Shown one piece after another: positions 1 to 7,791 of a DNA stretch of 64,000 bases. A program made the position numbers and the translations under genes. The notes beneath the pieces were generated by a model. It was not told where the DNA came from, did no database searches, and saw only the letters and a program-made list of their open reading frames with translations. The stretch is taken from NCBI GenBank assembly GCA_949289305.1, contig CASENB010000029.1, positions 1 through 64,000 of the forward strand. The letters run 5' to 3'. The stretch comes from an uncultured Spirochaetales bacterium. GTDB lineage: Bacteria > Spirochaetota > Spirochaetia > Sphaerochaetales > Sphaerochaetaceae. The stretch's first letter is position 1. Every line of letters begins with the position of its first letter.

Positions 1-135
1 ACAGGGTATGTAGCCGCTTGAGCGGCAGCCTGAAGAAGAGGGGCGGAAGGCGGTCGCATTCAGGGCGCGTACCAGCGCTTGCCGGTAGCATGCCCTTATA
101 GGGCTAGTCCAAACCACCAGCTCGGCTGGTGGTCA
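1..135 (+). mobile_element. Right end of an IS200/IS605-like element (partial)
   Basis: The first 135 bases are GC-rich and hairpin-dense, unlike the rest of the window. Visible stems are GCCGC/GCGGC near 12-25, GCCC/GGGC near 92-104, and a 9-bp terminal hairpin ACCACCAGC/GCTGGTGGT around 112-133 followed by CATGAT. Such a hairpin a few bases before the element boundary is how IS200/IS605 right ends look. In TnpB-bearing members this region also encodes the guide (omega/re) RNA scaffold. Frame 3 is open from the window edge to a TAG at 99-101 and could be the low-complexity TnpB tail. The transposase lies outside the window, so family assignment is inference. Confidence 0.4.
3..101 (+). CDS. 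Possible TnpB C-terminal tail (partial)
   Basis: An open frame enters from the window edge and stops at 99-101. It encodes about 32 residues rich in Ser, Gly, Arg and Leu with a single Cys. TnpB proteins end in a poorly conserved tail of this composition after their zinc finger, and the 3' end of tnpB overlaps the guide RNA. No diagnostic motif is visible in this short piece, so it may simply be the RNA scaffold without coding meaning. Confidence 0.25.
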   Translation, partial: RVCSRLSGSLKKRGGRRSHSGRVPALAGSMPL

Positions 136-138
136 TGA

Positions 139-543
139 TTAATCCTCATCAATCTTTTCTGATAGAAGATTTATTCCGATTATTACTATTATGGCGCCTA
201 TTGCCATTATGAATATGTTGTAATAACGGTCTAAAAATGATCTTTGATCGTTTTCTACGTACCCATGATCTGAGAAATATACGTTCGCTCTAAGTGCGTT
301 TATGTCTCCGGCTTTTAGGTTTTCCGCCTTCTCTTTTGCGATGACGAAGATATCGTTATTGAAATATTCGTCTACGGCTTCTTTTGTTTTTTCTTCGTTG
401 AACGTATATGCATATATTGTGATATGTTCGCCGCCATCTACATTCGATAGGCCGAACATATAGCATTTTAAAAAGAAGGAGATCAATATCAATATCGCGC
501 CTGCTATGGAGACGATGGTTCCTATTATCTTTTTTGAATTCAT
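139..543 (-). CDS. Hypothetical two-transmembrane protein
   Basis: A 134-residue protein with a hydrophobic segment at about residues 6-27 and another at about 108-128. Between them lies a charged stretch of roughly 75 residues that would face one side of the membrane, probably the periplasm. Short Lys/Asp/Glu tails flank the helices. No catalytic motif or known family is recognised. It starts about 25 bases beyond the metallophosphoesterase stop on the same strand and so may be the last gene of the trkA-trkH operon. The gap between the two genes is almost entirely A+T. Confidence 0.7.
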   Translation of the reverse strand: MNSKKIIGTIVSIAGAILILISFFLKCYMFGLSNVDGGEHITIYAYTFNEEKTKEAVDEYFNNDIFVIAKEKAENLKAGDINALRANVYFSDHGYVENDQRSFLDRYYNIFIMAIGAIIVIIGINLLSEKIDED

Positions 544-568
544 AAATAAATGATAATAAAAAAATTTA

Positions 569-1525
569 TTATGGCACAGCTTGAAGCGATAACGTTTTGT
601 GTTTATCTGCTGTAGTTATGCTGGCGTTTTCATTATCAATTAAAAATGAATAGATATCTAAGATTCCATCTTCCTTATTGAGTTCAATTATATGGTAGTA
701 TCCTTTACTCTCTAAGTTAAGGGCGTCGTCTTTTTTATGGAATGCCGGAAATACGTATTCGTAGAAAGAAGGGGAGTACTTGTTAAGAACGTCTCCTTTG
801 TGGTGATGGCCAGAGAGGTAGATTGCGCGCTCGTCCTTTAGGATCTTTAGAAGTTTTCCCTTTTCATTTACATCTGCAAGAACAAATTCAAACAATCCCT
901 GATCAAACCCTTTTAACGAAATGGGCACATGGCTGAGGATGAGGTTATATTTTGCGCTGTTCTTTTCTACCGCCTCTGCTAGGGCATCAAGCTGATCGCG
1001 GCCAAGCATTCGATATGCCGAGTCAAGCTTGTAGATCATAACGTCTCCAATTTCATATGCGCCCATATTTGCTGAGTCGAACACGTAGTCTTTAAATTCA
1101 AGATTCCATTCGTCCTTGTTAGAGCCTTTGTTATAATCATGGTTTCCAGGGGCTGAGATTATCTTGACATCTTCTTTAGCAATATGTTTTTTCAAATCGT
1201 CTATGAATACCTTCAGCCTCTCATAATCGCTTTCTTTAGCATCGTCTATCATATCGCCAAGAAAGAATACCGCATCAAGGTTTTTATAACCGTCTAGGAA
1301 TTTAAACAGATTCTCTTCGTTTCTCGTTATTCCGTTGTCTCTTAATTCCCTGTTATAATGTGCATCTGTTAATACAAGGCAGCATAGTTTTTCATCGCTT
1401 ACGGCTTCACTTATTTCTTTGGGCTCGGTAAAGGGGTTTTCGCTTAAGCTCAGTCTGTCCTCAAAATACGAGAAGTCGCATGAGAACAATAAGAGCGCAA
1501 TTATTGCAATGAATATCTTTTTCAT
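569..1525 (-). CDS. Calcineurin-like metallophosphoesterase lipoprotein
   Basis: A 318-residue putative lipoprotein: hydrophobic signal at residues 2-15 and lipobox LFSC with Cys16 as the acylation site. The metallophosphoesterase fold is shown by the ordered metal-binding motifs D54-x-H56, GD at 90-91, GNHD at 127-130, SH at 198-199 and GHHH at 239-242, spaced as in the calcineurin-like family. Predicted to hydrolyse phosphoesters with a dinuclear metal centre, anchored on the periplasmic side of a membrane. Its start overlaps the end of the upstream beta-barrel gene by four bases (ATGA), so the two are translationally coupled. The substrate cannot be read from the sequence. Confidence 0.85.
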   Translation of the reverse strand: MKKIFIAIIALLLFSCDFSYFEDRLSLSENPFTEPKEISEAVSDEKLCCLVLTDAHYNRELRDNGITRNEENLFKFLDGYKNLDAVFFLGDMIDDAKESDYERLKVFIDDLKKHIAKEDVKIISAPGNHDYNKGSNKDEWNLEFKDYVFDSANMGAYEIGDVMIYKLDSAYRMLGRDQLDALAEAVEKNSAKYNLILSHVPISLKGFDQGLFEFVLADVNEKGKLLKILKDERAIYLSGHHHKGDVLNKYSPSFYEYVFPAFHKKDDALNLESKGYYHIIELNKEDGILDIYSFLIDNENASITTADKHKTLSLQAVP

Positions 1526-2187
1526 AACTCAACCTCATATCCAAGTCTTACTACTATGTCCTTTAATATGATGTCAGGACCTTCCATATAGTCTGAAAAC
1601 ACTATATAAGAATTAAAGAGTATCGAATGCCGCTTGATATTTACTTTTCCTTTGAGGCCTACAATCGGAATGCTTTGAAATGACGTCTCATAGGGTAGCG
1701 CTCCGGCTAGGTATGCAAGAAGGTAGAATGTGTCATTTACTTTAAATCCCGTTTCGATCTTTATATTCGGACTCAAACTGTAAGAAATATCATTTGAGTA
1801 CATGCTGTAGTTCAGTCCCCCAATTATGCCTATGCGGTAGTTTAAAAGAAATGATGAGAACTCAAGATCTTGACCAAGGGTAAAAGACAAATGGCTCATT
1901 CCGACTGCAGGTTCATATGCATGGTAGTAATAGGCATCGAGATCTATAAAGAAGGTGTTTAATGGATTAAATGCATAGCCGGAAGAAAGGCGTATGTAAT
2001 CGTCGAATGCAGTAAGAGCGCCGAAATAATAGTTGTCGTTTTTTATATGTGCTTCAAGTTCTGCGCTATTGATGAAATACGAACTGTTTCTGTATCCAAA
2101 AGACAGGCCAAGGCTCGGCGACGAATATAGCCCTAAAGATATGAAAAGTATTGTTAATAAAAGAGATATCTTTTTTTTGCCTACCAT
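1522..2187 (-). CDS. Putative outer-membrane beta-barrel protein
   Basis: About 221 residues, with a Lys-rich start and a hydrophobic signal peptide ending near residue 25 (LGLYSSPSLG). The rest alternates polar and aromatic/aliphatic residues with many Tyr and Phe and ends in a hydrophobic strand (LGYEVEL), typical of small spirochaete beta-barrel proteins. I chose ATG at 2187; a GTG three codons earlier is also in frame. It sits 27-36 bases after the trkH stop and overlaps the next gene by ATGA, so it belongs to the same transcript. No specific family recognised. Confidence 0.65.
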   Translation of the reverse strand: MVGKKKISLLLTILFISLGLYSSPSLGLSFGYRNSSYFINSAELEAHIKNDNYYFGALTAFDDYIRLSSGYAFNPLNTFFIDLDAYYYHAYEPAVGMSHLSFTLGQDLEFSSFLLNYRIGIIGGLNYSMYSNDISYSLSPNIKIETGFKVNDTFYLLAYLAGALPYETSFQSIPIVGLKGKVNIKRHSILFNSYIVFSDYMEGPDIILKDIVVRLGYEVEL

Positions 2188-2223
2188 AACTACCACTGCT
2201 GCTTGTAGAGTAGCAGAAGGGTT

Positions 2224-3675
2224 TTATCTTGTCCAGAATCTTTTGGATAATAGGGAGAACACGGTAAACAGCTCAAGCCTTCCGACGAGCATAAGAACTG
2301 AAAGGATCCATTGATAAGGTGCTGCGAACTCATGAAATGATGCATTAACTCCCATGCCTCCAAGTCCGATTCCGATGTTGCCGATTGCTTGGAATACGCT
2401 TGTGACGCAAACAATGAAATCCATATCAGAAAGGGAAATTAAAACAGTACCAATTAAGGCTGTCATCAGATAAAAGCCGACAAATCCCGCAATAGAAAGA
2501 CACGTGTTCTCGTCATATGTGTCATCATTGACTCTTACGCTCGTAATTGCGTTCGGATGGCTTCTTCTGATCATGGCGTTGGTTCCCATCTTATACATTA
2601 TTCGCACTCTTATCACTTTGATTCCGCCGCCTGTAGATCCCGCACATCCTCCTATGAACATCATCAGAAACATCATCATCTGTGAGAACATCGGCCATAT
2701 ATTGTAGTCTGTGCTGTAAAATCCCGTTGTGGTAATGATTGAGACGATCTGGAAAAAGCCGTGCCTTATGCTGTCGGATAGGGAGAAGAAACCTTTGAAA
2801 AACAGATTAAACGCAACGGCAAAACCTGATATCAATACAATCGATGCGTAAGTTCTTAATTCTCCATCTCTGAATACGCGTCTGAATTTCCTTTGAAGCA
2901 GTTTGAAATAGAGTGCGAAGTTTCCTCCTGCTATGAACATGAAAGTGATGCATATCCATTCGACATAAGGACTGTTGTAACTTGCAATAGACTGGTTTGT
3001 CGCTGAGAAACCTGCAGCTCCCATAGTGCCGAACATTACTGTTAGCGCATCATATAGGCTGAGGCCGCCAAAAAGAAGGAGAATGACTTCTACAGTGCTT
3101 ATTCCAAAGTAGATAAGCCATAGGGCCATGGCCGTTCCTCTCGTGGATGGCGTAAGCTTGTCTTTTGTAGGGCCGACCGATTCCGCTCCGACAAGCGCAT
3201 TCCCCTTTACTCCGAACATTGGAAGGACTGCAACGAATAGAACTACGATTCCCATGCCTCCAAGCCAGTTGGTTAAGCAGCGCCAGAATATTACAGATCT
3301 TGGATGATCAGTAATTACAGGAATCGCAGAAGCTCCAGTCGTTGTAAATCCGCTCATGATCTCAAAAAACGATTCTGCAAAGCTTGTAGTGGTTTCTGTG
3401 AAGTAGAGTGGAAGGCAGCCGAATATTGTCGCTACTATCCATGTAAGCGTTACAAATATGTAGCTGTCTTTAGTGGTAATATCGAGGCTTTTCGTTTTTC
3501 TCGTAAAAAGAAGTATGATAAGGCAAAAGGCGAGTATTAAAGCCTCCGTTTCTAAAAATGCTTTGCTTGCATCCGGCTCTGCCTTATAAAACGACATTGC
3601 TGTCGGTATCAGCATTATCGCTCCTATAAAGAGCATGATATATGCAAGAAGTTTAAAATCGGCTTTAAGATTCAT
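2224..3675 (-). CDS. trkH: TrkH-family K+ uptake channel subunit (copy 1)
   Basis: A 483-residue polytopic membrane protein of the TrkH/KtrB superfamily. Four P-loop selectivity-filter segments are visible in order: GFTTTGASA, GTMGAAGFSA, ITTTGFYST and IGNIGIGLG, each with its conserved glycine. Length and the ending RLELFTVFSLLSKRFW match the usual TrkH. It should form the K+-translocating pore at the inner membrane, gated by the TrkA ring encoded upstream. The second trkH lies only 8 bases upstream on the same strand, so this is the distal of two tandem paralogues in a trkA-trkH-trkH operon. Confidence 0.93.
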   Translation of the reverse strand: MNLKADFKLLAYIMLFIGAIMLIPTAMSFYKAEPDASKAFLETEALILAFCLIILLFTRKTKSLDITTKDSYIFVTLTWIVATIFGCLPLYFTETTTSFAESFFEIMSGFTTTGASAIPVITDHPRSVIFWRCLTNWLGGMGIVVLFVAVLPMFGVKGNALVGAESVGPTKDKLTPSTRGTAMALWLIYFGISTVEVILLLFGGLSLYDALTVMFGTMGAAGFSATNQSIASYNSPYVEWICITFMFIAGGNFALYFKLLQRKFRRVFRDGELRTYASIVLISGFAVAFNLFFKGFFSLSDSIRHGFFQIVSIITTTGFYSTDYNIWPMFSQMMMFLMMFIGGCAGSTGGGIKVIRVRIMYKMGTNAMIRRSHPNAITSVRVNDDTYDENTCLSIAGFVGFYLMTALIGTVLISLSDMDFIVCVTSVFQAIGNIGIGLGGMGVNASFHEFAAPYQWILSVLMLVGRLELFTVFSLLSKRFWTR

Positions 3676-3683
3676 TTTTCCTC

Positions 3684-5138
3684 CTACTTTGCCCAGAACC
3701 TTCTAGTGAAGAGAGAGTATACTGTAAATAGTTCAAGTCTTCCAACGAGCATTAAGAATGAAAAGGCCCATAAGTAGAATGAAGAGAACTGGTCAAAACA
3801 TTCCGTTGTTCCTAGAGTTCCTATTCCCACGCCGTTGTTTCCGAGTGTTAATAATACTCCTGTAAAACAAGTTAGAAAATCCCTTCCCGATAGGCTTATT
3901 ACCATAGTGCCTATGAAAAGGGTTATTAAATACATTCCTATGAAGCCGGCGATTGAAGAACATGTTTCCTGGCTTATGGCGTTATCTCCGACTTTGATAT
4001 TCGTTACGGCATTAGGGTGGATACGTTTTACCATTGCATTAGTTCCCATAAGATAGAGCACTTTTACCCTTATGACTTTTATGCCGCCTCCTGCGCTTCC
4101 TGAGCATCCTCCTATGAACAGAAGTACGAACAACACGATCTGAGAAAACATAGGCCATGCAGAGTAGTTTGTTGATGTGAAACCAGTCGTAGTTATAAAG
4201 GAGACTACGTGGAATACTCCGAGTCTGATTGAATCTGAAAGGGATGCGATTCCGCTTTTAAAAAGATTAATTGACACAAGAAGAGAGAAGACAATTGTGA
4301 GTTCTAAGTAGAGTCGGAATTCTCCGTCTTTAAAAACTCTTCTCCATTTGCCTTGAAGCATCTTAAAAAATAGTGCGAAGTTCGTACCCGATACGAACAT
4401 GAAAATAGTGCATACCCATTCTACGTAATGAGAGTTGTAGGCGGCGATGGAGCCCGAACGCGGTGCGACACCTGCCGCAGCGATAGTTCCGAATGCTATA
4501 GTGGCTGCATCAAATAGATTAAGACCTCCAAGAATGAGAAGAATTATCTGAATGAGCGTCAGGGCTAGGTAAATAAGCCAAAGAGATACTGCAGTAAGTC
4601 TGATTTGAGGCGTGAGCTTATCTTTTGTCGGGCCTACTGTCTCTGCACCGATTAGCGCAGAACCCTTTACGCCGACTGCAGGGAGCAGGGCGACGAAGAG
4701 TACGATGATTCCCATTCCTCCTATCCAGTTTGTCATATTGCGCCAGAACAGTATTGAAAGCGGTTTTTCATCTATATTGGGGATTGCCGTTGCTCCTGTC
4801 GTTGTAAATCCGCTCATCGTTTCGAAGAAAGATTCGGCAAAACTCATTGAGACTTCGGTCATGTAGTAGGGGATCGATCCGAAAAATGCAATTAAAAGCC
4901 AAGTAAGGGTTACGAATATGTAGCTGTCTTTTATTGATAGCTTATTCGCACCCTCTTCTCCTCTTAAATAAAGGATTATAAGAAGTGCGAAAAATACTAG
5001 CAGGCTAAGTGTCGTCAAAAACGCCATGTAGGCATCTTCTTCCCCATAATGCCTTGCGATAAAAAGTGGAAGCAGCATAAGGAATGCTAAAAAGAGCATT
5101 ACATAGGATAGAAGCTTTATGACGGACTTAGGATTCAT
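3684..5138 (-). CDS. trkH: TrkH-family K+ uptake channel subunit (copy 2)
   Basis: A 484-residue paralogue of the neighbouring TrkH, with the same polytopic layout. Its four filter loops read GFTTTGATA, GTIAAAGVAP, ITTTGFTST and LGNNGVGIG. The second loop differs from copy 1 (Val-Ala-Pro in place of Phe-Ser-Ala after the glycine) and the fourth has Asn-Gly-Val for Ile-Gly-Ile. This suggests altered conductance or ion preference, for example K+ versus Na+. It starts 8 bases after the trkA stop, so all three genes are co-transcribed. TrkH works as a homodimer; whether the two copies mix is unknown. Confidence 0.93.
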   Translation of the reverse strand: MNPKSVIKLLSYVMLFLAFLMLLPLFIARHYGEEDAYMAFLTTLSLLVFFALLIILYLRGEEGANKLSIKDSYIFVTLTWLLIAFFGSIPYYMTEVSMSFAESFFETMSGFTTTGATAIPNIDEKPLSILFWRNMTNWIGGMGIIVLFVALLPAVGVKGSALIGAETVGPTKDKLTPQIRLTAVSLWLIYLALTLIQIILLILGGLNLFDAATIAFGTIAAAGVAPRSGSIAAYNSHYVEWVCTIFMFVSGTNFALFFKMLQGKWRRVFKDGEFRLYLELTIVFSLLVSINLFKSGIASLSDSIRLGVFHVVSFITTTGFTSTNYSAWPMFSQIVLFVLLFIGGCSGSAGGGIKVIRVKVLYLMGTNAMVKRIHPNAVTNIKVGDNAISQETCSSIAGFIGMYLITLFIGTMVISLSGRDFLTCFTGVLLTLGNNGVGIGTLGTTECFDQFSSFYLWAFSFLMLVGRLELFTVYSLFTRRFWAK

Positions 5139-5146
5139 CTCTTTCT

Positions 5147-6505
5147 TTAATTTCCAAACAGCTCTGCTACGAAGCTTTGGTCTTTATGCGCGGATGCAAC
5201 GATTACGGTATCATTAAGAGTGAATGAGTAGTTTCCACCTGGAATGAAGTTTTCTCCGCTGCTTCTTTTTATTCCGGCTATTATTGCCTTTCCTCTTAGG
5301 TTTACATCCTTTAGGGCCTTGTTCAGATATCTGAAACTTTCTCCGATGACGAATTCATAAACTTCGAGAGCTCCGTCGAAAAGGCTGTGAAGAGTTTCTA
5401 TCGAACTTCCTCTTAAATGCCTTACAAGGGTGTCTACAGTTGCATTTGTCGTACTTATTGTCGCATCTATATCAAGATGCGATGCAAGCTGTATGTAGTT
5501 GTTGTTTGTCTTTATCAAAGATATTACCCTTTTAGCTCCAAGACGTTTTGCATATAAGCTTGTTATGATATTAAGCTCGTCATTTTCTGTGACGCTGATA
5601 ACCAGATCTGAATCATAGAGTTTCTCATCATCCCAAATTGCTTCATCTGTTACGCTTGCGTTGATGATAAGAACGTCTGGAAATAGTTCTAGAAATTCCC
5701 TTGCAGTCTTCTCGTCTTTCTCTATCAATGTTACTTTCTTTCTCTGCTGGCTTGTAAAAGAGGTGAGGAGATAGCGTGTGATTCTCGTTGCGCCGACGAT
5801 AAGCATTTTTCTTATGCGTGAATCGTCTACAGGACCTGAGAGTACGGTGAAGATGTCTTTGCTCTCTTCCTCGTCAACGATGATTGCAATTTCATCTCCC
5901 ATTTTGATAATGGAGTCTCCATAAGGGGTGAATACCTTGTTTTTTCTTCTAATTCCTGCAATGACGTATTGTCCTGGGATCTCCTTTCTTGCATCTATAA
6001 GCGTTTTATCACGGAAAGGGCTGTCTTTCTTTATTGTTGTCGCAAAGAGCATGAAGTGCGCGTCTGGGAATGAGATTACATCTTTATATAATCCGCTTTG
6101 TATGATTCCTAAAATTCTGTTTGCCGCCTCTTCATCCGGGTTTACTATATACGATATTCCAAGGATAGGGTGGTGCGAGCCTTTGCCTATATAGCTGATG
6201 CTTCTTATTGCTGCGATCGTTGTTTTCACTTCTGGAAATTCAGATGCCACGATTCCACAGCTTACAAGGTTTGTTTCGTCATTGTCTGTTACTGCAATGA
6301 CGGCATCTGCATGATTTGCTTGCGCTTCTAACAGTTTGTTTACGTCTGTCGCGCTTCCGCAGATTGCAAGACAATCTAGTTTTGCAACTGCCTGCTGACA
6401 TCTTTCTGCATTGGAATCTAAGAATATTACGTTCTTATTCTCTTCAATTAAATGTTTTGCAAGACGAAGTCCTCGTCTTCCTGCCCCTATTATGACAACG
6501 TTCAT
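5147..6505 (-). CDS. trkA: TrkA, NAD-binding regulatory subunit of Trk K+ uptake
   Basis: A 452-residue cytoplasmic protein with duplicated RCK (TrkA_N plus TrkA_C) modules. The first Rossmann motif is IIGAGRRG at residues 4-11 and the second begins around LIVGATRITR near residue 225. TrkA binds NAD(H)/nucleotides and gates TrkH. I start at the ATG at 6505, because this Met directly precedes the conserved beta-strand MNVVIIGAG; a longer frame from 6541 would run through the promoter. A TTGAAT-18-TATAAT promoter lies so close that the mRNA probably begins at the A of this ATG. First gene of the trkA-trkH-trkH operon. Confidence 0.92.
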   Translation of the reverse strand: MNVVIIGAGRRGLRLAKHLIEENKNVIFLDSNAERCQQAVAKLDCLAICGSATDVNKLLEAQANHADAVIAVTDNDETNLVSCGIVASEFPEVKTTIAAIRSISYIGKGSHHPILGISYIVNPDEEAANRILGIIQSGLYKDVISFPDAHFMLFATTIKKDSPFRDKTLIDARKEIPGQYVIAGIRRKNKVFTPYGDSIIKMGDEIAIIVDEEESKDIFTVLSGPVDDSRIRKMLIVGATRITRYLLTSFTSQQRKKVTLIEKDEKTAREFLELFPDVLIINASVTDEAIWDDEKLYDSDLVISVTENDELNIITSLYAKRLGAKRVISLIKTNNNYIQLASHLDIDATISTTNATVDTLVRHLRGSSIETLHSLFDGALEVYEFVIGESFRYLNKALKDVNLRGKAIIAGIKRSSGENFIPGGNYSFTLNDTVIVASAHKDQSFVAELFGN

Positions 6506-6511
6506 GGCCGA

Positions 6512-6541
6512 ATTATATATAAGCAGGCTTAGCAAATTCAA
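6512..6541 (-). promoter_or_regulatory. Promoter of trkA operon, predicted leaderless
   Basis: On the minus strand TTGAAT (6541-6536) is followed after 18 bases by TATAAT (6517-6512). Only six bases separate the -10 box from the trkA ATG at 6505, so transcription would start at or next to the start codon. Confidence 0.7.
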
Positions 6542-6612
6542 GGTGGACTAGAAAGCTTTAAATAATACTATTTGTGGATAAAATATTGTAATATAATAAA
6601 TTATATGAATAA

Positions 6613-6714
6613 TGTATCAAAATGACACTATTTAAAATAGTCTTTATTTACCTTCATGGGCAAAAATGGCACATTAGCAGTTGCTTATAATTGATGCTGT
6701 ATCAAAATGACTCA
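6613..6714 (+). promoter_or_regulatory. Direct repeats, candidate upstream activator sites
   Basis: TGTATCAAAATGAC occurs exactly at 6613-6626 and again at 6698-6711, 85 bases apart (about eight helical turns). A degenerate third copy, GGGCAAAAATGGCACAT, lies at 6658-6674. Each core (TATCA-AAA-TGAcA) is an imperfect dyad. They sit about 80-165 bases upstream of the sigma-54 promoter, where an NtrC-type activator would bind. Confidence 0.55.
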
Positions 6715-6778
6715 ATGTATAAGATAGATGAAATTGCCTAGAAATATTAATTCTATATGATGTAAATAATTATAAAAG

Positions 6779-6796
6779 TTGGCACGGCTTTTGCGA
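6779..6796 (+). promoter_or_regulatory. Sigma-54 (-24/-12) promoter of hsp20 operon
   Basis: TTGGCACGGCTTTTGCGA matches the sigma-54 consensus TGGCACG-N4-TTGC almost perfectly. GG at 6781-6782 and GC at 6793-6794 are separated by exactly ten bases. The expected start is near 6806, giving a leader of about 35 nt before the Shine-Dalgarno and the hsp20 ATG at 6842. Confidence 0.85.
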
Positions 6797-6841
6797 TACT
6801 AGTTATGTAAAACAAAATAAAGAATTCAAGGAGGCCCTAAA

Positions 6842-7243
6842 ATGGCAATAATGAAATATCAGAAACACTACAACGATTTGGATAGTTTAATCGATTCTAT
6901 CTTTACAGGAGTCAAATATCCTGCAGTAGATGTAAAAGAGAATGAGAAATCTTATGAGATAAGCGCAGAGATCCCAGGATTTAAACCGGAAGAGATCAAA
7001 CTCTATGTAGAGAACCACGTATTGACAATCGAGGGATCTACAGAGAAGAAAGAGGAAGAGAAGGGTGAGAAGAAATATCTCATCAAGGAAAGAGTATCAA
7101 GAAACTTCAAGAGAAGCTTCACACTTCCTGAAGACACAAAGGAAGAGGATGTAAGTGCAAGCTTTAAGAATGGAGTTCTTGTAATAGATCTTCCAAAGAC
7201 TGAAAAAGCACAGCCTAAGAGAATTGAGGTTAAGACTAACTAA
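6842..7243 (+). CDS. Small heat-shock protein, Hsp20/alpha-crystallin family
   Basis: A 133-residue cytoplasmic chaperone. The alpha-crystallin domain runs from about residue 25 (PAVDVKENEKSYEISAEIPG) to residue 122, with the conserved A/GxxxNGVL-type signature SFKNGVLVIDLP, and ends in an IEV-like tail. Small heat-shock proteins hold unfolding clients as oligomers. AAGGAGG stands 6-12 bases before the ATG. First gene of a two-gene operon with the next hsp20, 11 bases downstream. Transcription should need sigma-54 and an enhancer-binding protein rather than a CIRCE/HrcA system, because no CIRCE repeat is present. Confidence 0.93.
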   Translation: MAIMKYQKHYNDLDSLIDSIFTGVKYPAVDVKENEKSYEISAEIPGFKPEEIKLYVENHVLTIEGSTEKKEEEKGEKKYLIKERVSRNFKRSFTLPEDTKEEDVSASFKNGVLVIDLPKTEKAQPKRIEVKTN

Positions 7244-7254
7244 GGAGGCATACC

Positions 7255-7656
7255 ATGAGATACTATATCGAACGCAATTTCCCAAGTCTTTTTGATTTTG
7301 ACAATTTCTTCAATGATTTCTTCGAATCAAGTTCGGATCGATTCCCTCCTGTAGACGTATACGAAAATGCGAATGCATACGTGATTGAGGCTGAAGTTCC
7401 GGGATATGATGAGAACGATATCAAAATCTATTGCAAGAATAAGACGCTTACAGTCTCTTGCGATAAGGATAACAGGGACAGGAAAGGATATATCATAAAT
7501 GAGATTTCACTTCCTTCGTTCTCTAGAAGTTTCACGCTTCCTGAAGATGCTGATGATAATGCAGTAGAAGCATCAAGTGAAAACGGCATACTTAAGATCA
7601 CAATAATGAAGAAGGCGAAGACGGAACCGAAGAGGATCGAAGTGAAGATCAACTAA
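7255..7656 (+). CDS. Small heat-shock protein, Hsp20/alpha-crystallin family (second copy)
   Basis: A 133-residue paralogue of the preceding Hsp20. The domain starts with PPVDVYENANAYVIEAEVPG and carries the signature SSENGILKITI, ending PKRIEVKIN like its neighbour. The N-terminal arm (residues 1-25) is rich in Phe and Asp and differs from copy 1, so the two may form hetero-oligomers or take different clients. GGAGG lies eight bases upstream of the ATG. The operon ends at a strong terminator about 30 bases downstream. Confidence 0.92.
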   Translation: MRYYIERNFPSLFDFDNFFNDFFESSSDRFPPVDVYENANAYVIEAEVPGYDENDIKIYCKNKTLTVSCDKDNRDRKGYIINEISLPSFSRSFTLPEDADDNAVEASSENGILKITIMKKAKTEPKRIEVKIN

Positions 7657-7686
7657 AAATTTAATTAACATAGGCATACACACGAG

Positions 7687-7718
7687 GAGGGCTCTTGTAA
7701 TAGGAGCCCTCTTTTTTT
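7687..7718 (+). terminator. Terminator of hsp20 operon
   Basis: Eight-base stem GAGGGCTC (7687-7694) with GAGCCCTC (7704-7711), nine-base loop, then seven T (7712-7718). Confidence 0.9.
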
Positions 7719-7753
7719 AGACAAGTATCCTTACTACCTTGTCTGTTTCAACC

Positions 7754-7782
7754 TTGAAGTTTGAATATCTATGTGCTATTAT
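7754..7782 (+). promoter_or_regulatory. Promoter of ktrBA
   Basis: TTGAAG (7754-7759), 17 bases, then TATTAT (7777-7782), with TGC just before the -10 (extended -10). The expected start is near 7789, leaving at most about three nucleotides before the ATG at 7792. Confidence 0.65.
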
Positions 7783-7791
7783 CAGTGCATT

